This document shows positions 52,152 to 60,977 of a stretch of 64,000 nucleotides of DNA, piece by piece; position 1 is the first letter of the stretch; each line of letters starts with the position of its first letter. Position numbers and translations under genes: made by a program. The notes beneath the pieces are model-generated. The model made no database searches, had not been told where the DNA came from, and saw nothing but the letters and a program-made list of their open reading frames with translations. The stretch lies in the NCBI RefSeq assembly GCF_900113865.1, contig NZ_FOQY01000027.1, positions 55,179 to 119,178 of the forward strand, given 5' to 3'. The DNA comes from Streptosporangium canum (lineage in GTDB: Bacteria; Actinomycetota; Actinomycetes; Streptosporangiales; Streptosporangiaceae).

Positions 52152-52829
52152 TCAGGGACCGTCGAGATAGCGCTGGACCGTGGGGGCGAGCAGCTCCACC
52201 AGCTCCTCGATCCCGGCCGAGGCGAGCGGCTCCAGCTTGACGACGTAGCGCATCAGGACCACCCCGAAGAGCTGGGCGAAGGCCGCCTCCATCCGGATCG
52301 GCGGGATCCCCAGCTCCGCCGCGACCCGGTTCACGAGCGCGTGCGTGAGGAACTCGCGGACCATCGAGACCACCTGGTCGTTGGTCATCGCGGTGCGGAC
52401 CAGCGCCAGCACGGGCTGGCGGGCTTCGGCCTCCGAGGTCATCGTCAGGACGAACCGGGTCAGCCGCTCGCCGATCTCCGCACGCGGCCCGTTCATGATC
52501 GTCGGAATGACCTCGTCGGGGTTGACCGGCAGCTCCATGGCCGCGACGAACATCCCCTCCTTGCTCGCGAAGTAGTGATGGACCAGCGCCGGGTCCACCC
52601 CCGCCTGACGGGCGATACCCCGGATGGTCGCCTTGTCGAACCCCTTCTCCGAGAAGGTCTCGCGGGCGGCCGCGAGGATCTGCCCGCGCGTGTCCGCCGC
52701 CCCGGGCCGGCGCCCGGGACGCCTCCTGCCGCTCTCGGGCCCGCTCGCGGGCCGCGCGTCCGCGGGTCGCCCCTCCGGCCGTTCTCCCGCGTCGTCCGCG
52801 GGTCGTTCGCTCACAGGTCTTTCACTCAC
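52152..52829 (-). CDS. TetR-family regulator
   Basis: 225 residues. After a disordered N terminus rich in Arg, Pro, Glu and Asp, the helix-turn-helix is ILAAARETFSEKGFDKATIRGIARQAGVDPALVHHYFASKEGMF. The C-terminal ligand domain is TetR type. The GTG at 52829 overlaps the stop region of a 20-codon ORF by a few bases, so translation may be coupled. Likely co-transcribed with the TIM-barrel gene upstream. Targets unknown. Confidence 0.88.
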   Translation of the reverse strand: MSERPVSERPADDAGERPEGRPADARPASGPESGRRRPGRRPGAADTRGQILAAARETFSEKGFDKATIRGIARQAGVDPALVHHYFASKEGMFVAAMELPVNPDEVIPTIMNGPRAEIGERLTRFVLTMTSEAEARQPVLALVRTAMTNDQVVSMVREFLTHALVNRVAAELGIPPIRMEAAFAQLFGVVLMRYVVKLEPLASAGIEELVELLAPTVQRYLDGP

Positions 52830-52884
52830 CGATGTGTTCCGCCGTGTCGCCCACGGGCCGCCCGTCCGGAGGTCGCACGCTCAT
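52822..52884 (-). CDS. 20-codon ORF upstream of and coupled to tetR
   Basis: ATG 52884 follows GGAGGATCGGCG and reads MSVRPPDGRPVGDTAEHIGE then stops at TGA 52824-52822. The tetR GTG (52829) lies inside its last codons. The 20 residues resemble the disordered tetR N terminus in composition. It may be a coupling leader, or the true tetR start joined by a frameshift; the latter is not supported by any slippery run. Confidence 0.35.
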   Translation of the reverse strand: MSVRPPDGRPVGDTAEHIGE

Positions 52885-52898
52885 CGCCGATCCTCCGC

Positions 52899-53711
52899 TC
52901 ACACGCTGGAGGACGTGGCGAGGTGCAGGCGCGCGAAGGCCAGCGCCTCGGCGAGGTCGTCGATCCGCTCCGTACGGCTGGCCGCCTTGCGCGTGTTGAT
53001 CTCCAGCACGACCAGGCCGTCGTAGCCGTTGCCCGCCAGGCGCTCCAGGATCGGCGCGCACGGCTGGCCGCCCCGGCCGGGGACCAGGTGCTCGTCCTTG
53101 TTGGCCGTCCCGACGCCGTCGGCCAGGTGCAGGTGGGCGAGCCGGTCGCCTAGCTTGGTGAACATCTCCATCGCGTCGACCCCGGACACCGCCGTGTGCG
53201 ACAGGTCCAGCGTCACCTGCGGGAAGTCGTAGTCGACCGGGTTCCAGTCCGGCGAGTAGGGCACGACCTCGTTGCCCCGGGCCTTCAGCGGGAACATGTT
53301 CTCCACGGCGAAGACCACGTCGGTCTCCTCCCGCATCCGGGCCAGGCCGGCCTCGAAGTCGCGCGCGTAGTCGCGCTGCCAGCGGAACGGCGGATGCACC
53401 ACGACCGTCCTGGCGCCCACCCGCTCGGCGGCCCGCTGCGCCCGCTGGAGCTTGGCCCACGGATCCTTGCCCCACACCCGCTGGGTCACCAGCAGGCACG
53501 GCGCGTGGATGGCCAGGATGGGCAGCCCGTAGTGGTCCGACAGCCGCTCCAGGACGTCGACGTCCTGGCTCACGGGGTCGGCGCCCACCATGATCTCGAC
53601 ACCGTCGTATCCCAGCCTCGCGGCCAGCTCGAAGGCGTCCGGCGTGCGCTCCGGGTAGACGGACGCGGTGGACAGCGCGATCTTCGCACTAGGTACTCGG
53701 ATAACGCTCAT
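52899..53711 (-). CDS. Sugar phosphate isomerase/epimerase family TIM barrel
   Basis: 270 residues of the AP-endonuclease-2/xylose isomerase-like TIM barrel. Metal ligands fit [26 protein letters not shown] and LVVLEIN, with a further His in VVVHPPF. It may isomerise or epimerise a sugar or inositol, but some homologues are endonucleases or aldolases. It starts at ATG 53711 and precedes the tetR pair on the same strand. Confidence 0.85.
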   Translation of the reverse strand: MSVIRVPSAKIALSTASVYPERTPDAFELAARLGYDGVEIMVGADPVSQDVDVLERLSDHYGLPILAIHAPCLLVTQRVWGKDPWAKLQRAQRAAERVGARTVVVHPPFRWQRDYARDFEAGLARMREETDVVFAVENMFPLKARGNEVVPYSPDWNPVDYDFPQVTLDLSHTAVSGVDAMEMFTKLGDRLAHLHLADGVGTANKDEHLVPGRGGQPCAPILERLAGNGYDGLVVLEINTRKAASRTERIDDLAEALAFARLHLATSSSV

Positions 53712-53872
53712 ACGGCTTCCTCGCCTCCGGCTGGAGTTCGCGTGAGCGGACGCCGCCGTGCCCGCAGGCCCCGCTCGCTTCGCTCACTCACGATGCCAGC
53801 CTAAGCGGGACAGCGGACGAGTGGAGTCCGGCCTCGCTGATGCAGCGGAGATCACATCGCTACGGTGGGGAC

Positions 53873-54571
53873 ATGCCGCGGTTCATGCAGGGCGCCATCC
53901 CCAGCCCGAACATCTGGAACACCCCGCACATCTACGAGCTGGAGAACCGGGCGGTCGACCCCGACGGGCAGGCGGAGGCGGCGATGGCCGCCATCCGGCC
54001 GTGGGACGGCGCGACGGTCCTCGACATCGGCTGCGGCAGCGGCTACCACCTGCCCTCCCTGTCGGCCGCCGCCGCCCGGGTGATCGGCGTCGAGCCGCAC
54101 GGCGACCTCGTCGAGCTGGCCAGGCGCCGCTGCCGGCCGCTGCCCAACGTCGAGGTCCACGCGGCCACCGCCCAGGCCCTCCCGCTGCCCGACGCCTCGG
54201 TGGACGTGGCCGTCGCCCGCTGGGCCTACTTCTTCGGCCCCGGCTGCGAGCCGGGCCTGGCCGAGCTCTCCCGGGTGGTACGGCGGGGCGGCGCGGCCTT
54301 CGTGATCGACCTCGACGCCGGCCGCGGCGCCTTCGGCCGCTGGTTCAGCCAGTCCGTGCCCACCCACTCGGCCAGGTCCGTCGAGGAGTTCTGGAGCCGC
54401 CAGGGCTGGCAGAGCCGCCCTCTCGACCTGCGCATGTCCTTCGAGCGCCGCGCCGACCTGGAGGCGGTGCTCCGCATCGAGTTCACCCCCGCGATCGCCG
54501 ACCGGGCCATCGCCGAGACCCCCGGGCTGGAGCTCGCCTACCCCAACGTCCTGCGCTGGAAGCTGTACTGA
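53873..54571 (+). CDS. SAM-dependent methyltransferase (class I)
   Basis: 232 residues. Motif I VLDIGCGSGYHLP near residue 45; VIGVEPHGDLV; LPLPDASVDVAVARWAYFF; VVRRGGAAFVIDLD. The start at ATG 53873 (MPRFMQGAIPSPNIWN) is chosen over an upstream frame with poor character. Substrate unknown. Single gene ahead of the merR-trxA unit. Confidence 0.85.
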   Translation: MPRFMQGAIPSPNIWNTPHIYELENRAVDPDGQAEAAMAAIRPWDGATVLDIGCGSGYHLPSLSAAAARVIGVEPHGDLVELARRRCRPLPNVEVHAATAQALPLPDASVDVAVARWAYFFGPGCEPGLAELSRVVRRGGAAFVIDLDAGRGAFGRWFSQSVPTHSARSVEEFWSRQGWQSRPLDLRMSFERRADLEAVLRIEFTPAIADRAIAETPGLELAYPNVLRWKLY

Positions 54572-54626
54572 CCGCTCCGAGCCGCCGCCCGCCGGACAAC
54601 CGGGATGAAAAGCCCTCCGAAACCGC

Positions 54627-54657
54627 TTGACCTTGTCGTTGATGTCAACGTTTAGCG
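54627..54657 (+). promoter_or_regulatory. MerR-type promoter with central palindrome
   Basis: TTGACC (54627-54632) and TTAGCG (54652-54657) are separated by 19 bp, the long spacing typical of MerR-controlled promoters. The spacer contains CGTTGA-TG-TCAACG (54637-54650). It is 20 bp upstream of the merR ATG, so the gene is probably autoregulated together with trxA. Confidence 0.6.
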
Positions 54658-54677
54658 TGAGGCCGTAAGGAGGACGG

Positions 54678-55058
54678 ATGCGGATCGGGGAGCTCGCGAG
54701 ACGGGCCGGGGTCAGCACCCGCGCGCTGCGCTACTACGAGCAGCAGGGGCTGATCACGGCACGGCGGACGGCCAACGGCTACCGGGAGTACGGCGAGGCG
54801 GACCTCAAGCTCGTCACCGAGATCAGGTCGCTGCTCGGCGTCGGTTTCACCCTGGAGGACGCCCGGCCGTTCGTGGCGTGCCTGCGGGCCGGCCACGAGT
54901 CGGGCGGGTCCTGCCCGGAGTCGGTGGCGGTCTACCAGCGCAAGCTGGCCGAGATCGACGACGAGATCCGCACGCTGCTCGCCCGGCGGGCCGAGGTCGC
55001 CGGGCAGCTGACCGACGCCTGTCCCGGATGCGTACTGAGAAAGCAGGGAGAGTCATGA
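54678..55058 (+). CDS. MerR-family regulator, redox type suspected
   Basis: 126 residues. HTH MRIGELARRAGVSTRALRYYEQQGLITARRTANGYREY; dimer helix LAEIDDEIRTLLARRAEVAGQL; a C-terminal CPGC plus two more cysteines (VACLRAG, GGSCPES). The cysteines could sense oxidants or metals. ATG follows AAGGAGG. Its stop overlaps the thioredoxin start (ATGA), which points to thiol-stress control. Confidence 0.88.
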   Translation: MRIGELARRAGVSTRALRYYEQQGLITARRTANGYREYGEADLKLVTEIRSLLGVGFTLEDARPFVACLRAGHESGGSCPESVAVYQRKLAEIDDEIRTLLARRAEVAGQLTDACPGCVLRKQGES

Positions 55059-55369
55059 TCACTTTGACCGCCGAGAACTTCGCCGAGCAGGTGCTCCAGA
55101 GCGACAAGCCCGTCCTGGTCGACTTCTGGGCCGAGTGGTGCGGGCCGTGCCGGATGATCGCGCCGGTTCTGGAGCAGATCGAGGCCGAGCACGGCGACCG
55201 CGTCACGATCGCCAAGCTCAACTACGACGAGCACCAGGAGATCGCGGCCCGCTACGGCGTCATGGGCCTGCCGACGCTCAACCTCTACAAGGGCGGCGAG
55301 GTGGTCCAGCAGATCATCGGCGCCAAGCCCAAGCGCCTGCTCCTCGCCGCCCTCGAAGACCACATCTAG
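55055..55369 (+). CDS. trxA: Thioredoxin
   Basis: 104 residues. The WCGPC active site is at residues 28-32, in LVDFWAEWCGPCRMIAPVL, and the cis-Pro is in YGVMGLPTLNLY. All thioredoxin-fold features are present. It reduces disulfides in the cytosol. ATGA overlap with merR makes a two-gene operon. Confidence 0.95.
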   Translation: MITLTAENFAEQVLQSDKPVLVDFWAEWCGPCRMIAPVLEQIEAEHGDRVTIAKLNYDEHQEIAARYGVMGLPTLNLYKGGEVVQQIIGAKPKRLLLAALEDHI

Positions 55370-55437
55370 GCGGGTCCCGGCTCCCGCGGGAGCCGTACCG
55401 GGTGAAAGTTGTCGGTCGGGACCGGTAACGTGCGGCC

Positions 55438-56838
55438 ATGGCAAAGAAGGTCGGCTATCGCTGTGGTGAGTGCGGTTGGCAGACCGCCAAATGGGTGGGC
55501 CGCTGCGGCGAGTGCCAGGCCTGGGGCACGGTCGAGGAGGAGACCGCCCGCGGTGGCGTGAACGTCGCCTCCGCCGGGGCGGTGTCGGCCCCCGCCGTCC
55601 CGATCGGACAGGTCAAGGCCGAGGTGGCGCACGCGCGCGGCACCGGCGTTCCCGAGCTCGACCGGGTGCTCGGCGGCGGCCTCGTGCCGGGCGCCGTCGT
55701 GCTGCTGGCCGGGGAGCCGGGCATCGGCAAGTCCACGCTCCTGCTGGAGGCGGCGGCCAAGATCGCCCGGCAGCAGACCGTCCTCTACATCACGGGCGAG
55801 GAGTCGGCCGCCCAGGTGCGGGTCAGGGCCGACCGGATCGGCGCGATCCAGGACCAGCTCTACCTCGCGGCCGAGACCGACCTGAGCGCGCTGGTGACCC
55901 ACGTGGAGAAGGTCCAGCCGGACCTGCTCATCGTCGACTCGGTGCAGACGATCGGCTCGGCCCAGGCGACCGGGGTGCCCGGCGGGGTCACCCAGGTCAG
56001 GGAGGTCGCCGGCAACCTGGTCCGGCTGGCCAAGGAGCGGGGCATGTCCACGGTGCTGGTCGGCCACGTCACCAAGGAGGGCTCGATCGCCGGCCCCCGG
56101 ACGCTTGAGCACCTGGTCGACGTCGTGCTCCACTTCGAGGGCGACCGGCACTCCCGGCTCCGCATGGTCCGCGCCATCAAGAACCGGTACGGCCCCGTCG
56201 ACGAGGTCGGCTGCTTCGACCTGCACGAGGGCGGCATCGAGGGGATCGCCGACGCCAGCGGCCTGTTCGTCTCCCACCGCGCCGAGCCGGTGCCCGGCAC
56301 GTGCGTCACGGTCACCCTGGAGGGCACCCGGCCGCTGCCCGCGGAGGTCCAGGCCCTGGTCGCGCGGACCGAGGCCCAGCAGCCGCGCCGCTCCTCCTCC
56401 GGGCTCGACACCTACCGGGTGACGATGGTGCTGGCCGTGCTGGAGCGGCGGCTCAACGCCAAGCTCGGCGGCTGCGACGTGTTCACCGCGACCGTGGGCG
56501 GCATCAAGCTCAGCGATCCGGCGGTGGACCTGTCGGTGATGCTCGCGGTGGCCAGCGCCGCCGGAGACAAGGCACTGCCACCCGGGCTGATCGTGATGGG
56601 CGAGGTGGGCCTGGCCGGCGAGCTGCGCCCGGTGCGCGACGTGCGCCGCCGCCTGTCGGAGGCGGCACGGCTGGGCTTCACCCGCGCCCTGGTCCCGGCC
56701 GGCTCCCTCGACGCGGGCAAGCGGAAGAACGGCGAACGCTCCCTGGTCCCGGTCGGCGGCCGGAGCACGAGCTTCCTGCCGGGTTTCGACGTCGTCGAGG
56801 CGGACAACGTCTGGGACGCCCTCACTCACGTCACCTAG
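55438..56838 (+). CDS. radA: DNA repair protein RadA
   Basis: 466 residues. Zinc finger CGECGWQTAKWVGRCGEC near residues 9-26; Walker A GEPGIGKST near 92; RadA-specific KNRYG near 248; a C-terminal Lon-like domain with the GGCDVFTATVGG region. It is a RecA-like ATPase that processes recombination intermediates. It starts at ATG 55438 and is followed by disA, an arrangement common in Gram-positives. Confidence 0.96.
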   Translation: MAKKVGYRCGECGWQTAKWVGRCGECQAWGTVEEETARGGVNVASAGAVSAPAVPIGQVKAEVAHARGTGVPELDRVLGGGLVPGAVVLLAGEPGIGKSTLLLEAAAKIARQQTVLYITGEESAAQVRVRADRIGAIQDQLYLAAETDLSALVTHVEKVQPDLLIVDSVQTIGSAQATGVPGGVTQVREVAGNLVRLAKERGMSTVLVGHVTKEGSIAGPRTLEHLVDVVLHFEGDRHSRLRMVRAIKNRYGPVDEVGCFDLHEGGIEGIADASGLFVSHRAEPVPGTCVTVTLEGTRPLPAEVQALVARTEAQQPRRSSSGLDTYRVTMVLAVLERRLNAKLGGCDVFTATVGGIKLSDPAVDLSVMLAVASAAGDKALPPGLIVMGEVGLAGELRPVRDVRRRLSEAARLGFTRALVPAGSLDAGKRKNGERSLVPVGGRSTSFLPGFDVVEADNVWDALTHVT

Positions 56839-56917
56839 AGGTGACCATCCGGCGATTCCGGCCTCCGCGGGGCCGCCGCCGGTAAGCTGAGCGTGATACG
56901 CAGACCACGGGGGTCAT

Positions 56918-58003
56918 GTGCCAGCACACTACAAAGGGCTCGACGAACGCCGCAGGGCCGTCCTGGCCGCGGTCGCTCCGGGCACCGAGCTCCGCGACGG
57001 CCTGGAGCGCATCCTCCGCGGCCACACAGGCGGTCTGATCGTCCTCGGCCACGACAGCACGGTCGAGGAGATCTGCAGCGGCGGGTTCGAACTGGACGTC
57101 GAGTTCTCCGCGACGCGGCTGCGTGAGCTCGCCAAGATGGACGGCGCCATCGTGCTGAACGCGGGCGACCTCAGGATCGTGCGCGCGGCCGTGCACCTGA
57201 TGCCCGACCCGTCCATCCCCACCGACGAGTCGGGCACCCGGCACCGCACCGCCCAGCGAGTGGCCGTGCAGACGTCCGTGCCCGTCATCTCCCTCAGCAA
57301 GTCCATGCGGATCATCGCCCTCTACCTGGACGGCTTCCGCTATGTGCTGGAGGAGTCGGCGGCGATCCTCTCCAAGGCCAACCAGGCCCTGGCCACCCTT
57401 GAGCGCTACAAGCTCCGTCTGGACGAGGTCTCCGGCACACTGTCGGCGCTGGAGATCGAGGACCTGGTCACGGTCCGCGACATCGCGGTGGTCGCCCAGC
57501 GGCTGGAGATGGTCCGGCGCATCTCCGAGGAGATCGCCGGCTACGTCGTCGAGCTCGGCACCGACGGCCGTCTGCTGTCCCTGCAGTTCGACGAGCTGGT
57601 GGCCGGGACCGAGACCGACCGCGAGCTGATCGTTCGCGACTACCTGCCGATGGCGGGCCGTCGTCCCCGCAAGTTCGCCGAGGCCCTGCACGATCTCGAC
57701 CAGCTGTCCTCCAGCGACCTGCTCGACCTCTCCGTCGTCGCCCAGGTCCTCGGCCACTCGGGCAACGACGCCCTGGACAGTCCGGTGAGCCCCCGGGGCT
57801 ACCGCCTGCTGGCCAAGGTCCCCCGCCTCCCGGGCACGGTGGTCGACCGGCTGGTCGACCAGTTCGGCAGCCTGCAGAAACTCCTGGCCGCCAGCATCGG
57901 CGACCTGCAGGAGGTGGGCGGGGTCGGCGAGGCCAGGGCCCGCCACATCCGTGAGGGCCTCTCCCGGCTGGCCGAGTCCTCCATCCTGGAGCGCTACGTC
58001 TAG
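56918..58003 (+). CDS. disA: DNA integrity scanning diadenylate cyclase
   Basis: 361 residues. The DAC domain carries DGA (about residues 75-77, MDGAIVLN) and RHR (GTRHRTAQR, about 106-110), the ATP and catalytic motifs. A coiled linker and C-terminal HhH region ([23 protein letters not shown]) bind branched DNA. It makes cyclic di-AMP, lowered by recombination intermediates. Start GTG at 56918. It follows radA by 79 bp. Confidence 0.96.
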   Translation: MPAHYKGLDERRRAVLAAVAPGTELRDGLERILRGHTGGLIVLGHDSTVEEICSGGFELDVEFSATRLRELAKMDGAIVLNAGDLRIVRAAVHLMPDPSIPTDESGTRHRTAQRVAVQTSVPVISLSKSMRIIALYLDGFRYVLEESAAILSKANQALATLERYKLRLDEVSGTLSALEIEDLVTVRDIAVVAQRLEMVRRISEEIAGYVVELGTDGRLLSLQFDELVAGTETDRELIVRDYLPMAGRRPRKFAEALHDLDQLSSSDLLDLSVVAQVLGHSGNDALDSPVSPRGYRLLAKVPRLPGTVVDRLVDQFGSLQKLLAASIGDLQEVGGVGEARARHIREGLSRLAESSILERYV

Positions 58004-58303
58004 GACCGCGGAGATCCGCGAGACGGGCCCTGGAGCGCGCGAGAACGGCATCGAGCCGGCCGGGTCCCGAAGACTCGACGCCCTGCCTCCGCGTGCCGTT
58101 CGCCGGGCCGCCCGTAACCCGAGAGACCCTGTTCACCCGGCCGGGCGAACAGGGTCTCCCACCTCGCGGCGGCTCTGTTCCGAGCTGCCCGCCCGCCGGT
58201 CAGCGCCCTCGGCGAGTCACTCGGCGATCGGTATGCGGCATCAGAGGTGTCACGCGTCCCGACGCCTTCGCGGACAGAGATCTCGCTCGCTCACCGGGCG
58301 TCA
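58004..58303. other. Gap after disA with strong terminator
   Basis: 300 bp without gene evidence. It contains the hairpin at 58123-58158 and, to its right, a GC-rich stretch with no codon bias. The right part is the downstream region of the convergent small secreted protein gene. Confidence 0.6.
58123..58158. terminator. Terminator hairpin of disA
   Basis: GAGACCCTGTTC (58123-58134) pairs perfectly with GAACAGGGTCTC (58147-58158). The 12-base loop holds CCCGGCCGGG, itself a palindrome, which may extend the stem. It lies 120 bp past the disA stop, in the convergent gap. Confidence 0.75.
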
Positions 58304-58639
58304 CTACCAGGCGGGGTTAGCGCACCAGCGCGACCCGAAGTAGGTGTCCGCCGTGTCACCGTCCGACCCGCCGTCGTTGTCCGCCCACCAATCCCATATG
58401 TACGCCCCCGAGGCGGCGTCCCACCAGAAATTACGGACGTAGTGGTTGCCACCGCTGTGGGAGTGACCGCGGGCATCGCTGATGGGATCTCCGCCGGCAC
58501 TGTCGTTGATCTTGATCCATCCCCAGCCGCACCGGGTGTCCGCGTGTGCCGACGTTGTCCCGCCTGCGACGACCATGACCCCTGCCAGCGATACGGCCGC
58601 GGCGCCGAGGGCACCCCATTGTTTGATGGTCCGCTTCAT
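58304..58639 (-). CDS. Small secreted Trp/Gly/Asp-rich protein
   Basis: 111 residues from ATG 58639, preceded by AAAGGGGAAAG. Signal peptide: KRTIKQWGALGAAAVSLAGVMVVAGG with cleavage near AHA-DT. The mature 75 residues have two Cys (TRCGWGW and RWCANPAW) able to form a disulfide, and many Trp, Asp and Gly. Composition recalls small secreted actinomycete proteins, but no family is recognised. It lies downstream of and on the same strand as the AraC gene. Confidence 0.75.
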   Translation of the reverse strand: MKRTIKQWGALGAAAVSLAGVMVVAGGTTSAHADTRCGWGWIKINDSAGGDPISDARGHSHSGGNHYVRNFWWDAASGAYIWDWWADNDGGSDGDTADTYFGSRWCANPAW

Positions 58640-58845
58640 TTCTTTCCCCTTTGCTAAGAAGTTCACGGAAACGTGCGGTGTCAAATCCACCCATTGCGAT
58701 CCGACCGGTTCAGTATCACGGCGACCGATCACGGAAGTCTTTATCACGGCGCGCAGTGTTCCTTGGCGATGAGCGCACACGGGGGTCCGGCGCCGGCCGT
58801 CATCCGCCCGGGCGAGATGCGGCGCCGTCGTCTTGATTTCGCTCC

Positions 58846-59907
58846 TCACGCATCCGGAGAGGTGTCTCCGCCGTTGTTCTGGAATGTCGGCGGCGCGGTG
58901 TCCGAGGCGTTCGCCGACGGATTCGCACTCCGATCACCAGCGCGTGCCGCATGACGGTATTCCGAAGGAGACATGCCGTACGCGGAACGGAACGCGCGGC
59001 TGAAGTCGGCGGAGGTGGCGAAGCCCCTCCGCAGGGCGACGGCACGGATCGAGTGAGCACGCAGGGAGGGGTCGGCGAGGTCCTCACGGCACCGTTCGAG
59101 GCGCCGCCGGCGGATCCAGCCCATCACGGTCTTGTCCTGCTGCTGGAAGAGAAGCTGTAGGTAGCGGACGGATATGTGGTGATGGGCCGCGATAACGGCC
59201 GGCGTCAGGGCGCGGTCGGCGAGGTTGAGCTCGACGAAGGCGTGAATGCGCAGCATCAGGGTCCGCCGGCGGGTTTCCGGCGGCAGGACGTCGCCGGCGT
59301 CCAGGGTGTGGGCGAACAACGCGGACACGAGGTCGACCGCGACCGTCCCCAGCCGCAACCCGTCGGACGGCTGGTACGAGCCGGCCCCTTCCATCAGATG
59401 GATGAGGAAATGGGCCAGCAGGGCACCGAAGCCCTCCCGCACCGGCAGCTGCCGCGTGGTCAGCTTTTCGAGCGTGTTCCCAGGCAGGTGCAGTAGCGTC
59501 TTGGGGATGTCGAGCGCCACGCCCGTATGCAGGTTGGAGAAGTCACCCGCGTGTAACTCGGTAGGCCGCGAGGTGTCGTAGACACACAGGTCATATGGTC
59601 CGTATACGATCTCGTGATCTTCACGAACGGTCACGAGAGGACCGTTCGTGGGCAGCGACAAGTGCACCCCTTCGGGGTCGGACTGCCGGATCAGCTTCGA
59701 GGTCCGGCGGCAACATACGGGCTGGAAGGCCGTCCGCCACACGGAAACCGGGCCGAGATCCAGCAGACGCTGGGAGGCCCGGAAATCCTCCCGGTAGTCG
59801 CTGGACATGTCCATGGGCGCGTGCGCCTGGCTGACGAGCTCACGCCAGTGCTCGAACCGATCCGCCGCAGGCACGTCATCACTCCGGAACACCGTCTCGG
59901 ACAGCAT
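58846..59907 (-). CDS. AraC-family transcriptional regulator
   Basis: 353 residues. An N-terminal ligand-type cupin region (about 40-215, DRFEHWRELVSQAHAP is typical of the AraC_binding_2 type) and C-terminal double HTH: ALTPAVIAAHHHISVRYLQLLF and IRAVALRRGFATSADFSRAFRSAYGMSPSEYR. The ligand is unknown. The secreted-protein gene 206 bp downstream on the same strand is a possible target or partner. Confidence 0.92.
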   Translation of the reverse strand: MLSETVFRSDDVPAADRFEHWRELVSQAHAPMDMSSDYREDFRASQRLLDLGPVSVWRTAFQPVCCRRTSKLIRQSDPEGVHLSLPTNGPLVTVREDHEIVYGPYDLCVYDTSRPTELHAGDFSNLHTGVALDIPKTLLHLPGNTLEKLTTRQLPVREGFGALLAHFLIHLMEGAGSYQPSDGLRLGTVAVDLVSALFAHTLDAGDVLPPETRRRTLMLRIHAFVELNLADRALTPAVIAAHHHISVRYLQLLFQQQDKTVMGWIRRRRLERCREDLADPSLRAHSIRAVALRRGFATSADFSRAFRSAYGMSPSEYRHAARAGDRSANPSANASDTAPPTFQNNGGDTSPDA

Positions 59908-60289
59908 GTCACTCTCCTTCGCGTTGGCCGAAATCCATACCGCCGGACCTCACACCGCCGGCGGCCGACAGCTCCGGACATCCGGAGCGCCCCGTTGATC
60001 AACTCCACCCTTACATGATCAGCAGAGCCGGTCGAGAGCGCCCGAATCACCGGAAATGGACGGGCCGTGAATCACCTCGAAGGGTTTACCCAGACATTTG
60101 CTGCATTTGACATGCTCAGCCCGCCCTCTATCCACTGCGGCGCACACCGCGCCGCTCCGGCGACCACTCGGCCCCGTGCGTGAATATCGGATGTCGGCGA
60201 AGATGTCGGCGAAGGGGTGGCGGCCGGCTACCGGGCATGCGCTTCTCGGGACTTCCGCCCGGCGCGGCCGTCCAAGCGTCCCGCCGGGA
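59908..60289. other. Gap between AraC and membrane-anchored protein genes
   Basis: 381 bp without a gene. 59908-60100 is probably the AraC promoter region. GATGTCGGCGAA is repeated directly at 60189 and 60201. TCCGGACATCCGGA (about 59974) is a palindrome-like repeat of TCCGGA and could be a regulator site. Otherwise nothing is seen. Confidence 0.5.
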
Positions 60290-60955
60290 CTAGCGGAGGT
60301 GGAAGACGGTCCTGCGGCTCTTCAGGCCGGGACCCCGGACCACGGCCACGTAGGTGCCCGCCAGGGCGGCGTCAGGCTCGGCCGCGCAGTCGCCACCGGA
60401 CCGGCGGCGGTCCCACTCGATCTCCCGGACGTACGGGATGCCGCGGTCGAGCCTGCGGATGTCGTCGGTCTCGCCGCTGACGCAGTCGGCCGACGACCAG
60501 ACCCGGTCGCTGCCGGAGGTGATGCGGACCTCCATCGCCCGGGGACCGACGTCGGCCGTGCACATCACCTTGCCGATGTTCACCAGCGTAAGAATGAACC
60601 GGGGCCGGTTTCCCGGCGCGTAGACGTCACCCTGGCCCTGCATGTTCAGCACGAGGTCAGGAGACTCGCAGGCGTCGCCGGGCCGCTTGGTCCTGGAGGC
60701 CGGCTTGGCCGCTCCCGCAGTCGTCGTCGGACTCGGCGAGGGAGTGACCGTCACCGTGGGCAGCACGGTCACCATCGGATCCGGCGTGGGCGACCCGCCG
60801 AGCTGGGCCTGCACCTTCGACGTGTCCTCCGGCCCGCTCGACGAGCAGGCCCAGGCCACGACGGCGACCACCACGAGCACACCGACGAGCGCGGCCATCC
60901 GACGCCGCCAGTAGACATCCACCCCTATGTCGCTACGGAAAGTGTCCGGGTCCAT
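60290..60955 (-). CDS. Membrane-anchored extracellular protein
   Basis: 221 residues from ATG 60955. One N-terminal helix (MAALVGVLVVVAVVAWACSSS) follows a basic stretch, with a Cys at its end that could be lipidated though the site is not a classical lipobox. A Ser/Pro/Thr linker (TVTVTPSPSPTTTAG) leads to an extracellular domain with four Cys (DACESPD, VMCTADVG, ADCVSG, GDCAAEP), probably two disulfides. Function unknown. Divergent from mutY. Confidence 0.75.
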   Translation of the reverse strand: MDPDTFRSDIGVDVYWRRRMAALVGVLVVVAVVAWACSSSGPEDTSKVQAQLGGSPTPDPMVTVLPTVTVTPSPSPTTTAGAAKPASRTKRPGDACESPDLVLNMQGQGDVYAPGNRPRFILTLVNIGKVMCTADVGPRAMEVRITSGSDRVWSSADCVSGETDDIRRLDRGIPYVREIEWDRRRSGGDCAAEPDAALAGTYVAVVRGPGLKSRRTVFHLR

Positions 60956-60977
60956 ACACACAGTATGAAGATTCCTC

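Noticed and set aside
49716..53153. A 1,145-codon plus-strand frame over etfD, tetR and the isomerase
   Set aside because: It is antisense to three genes with clear motifs and contains only low-complexity sequence.
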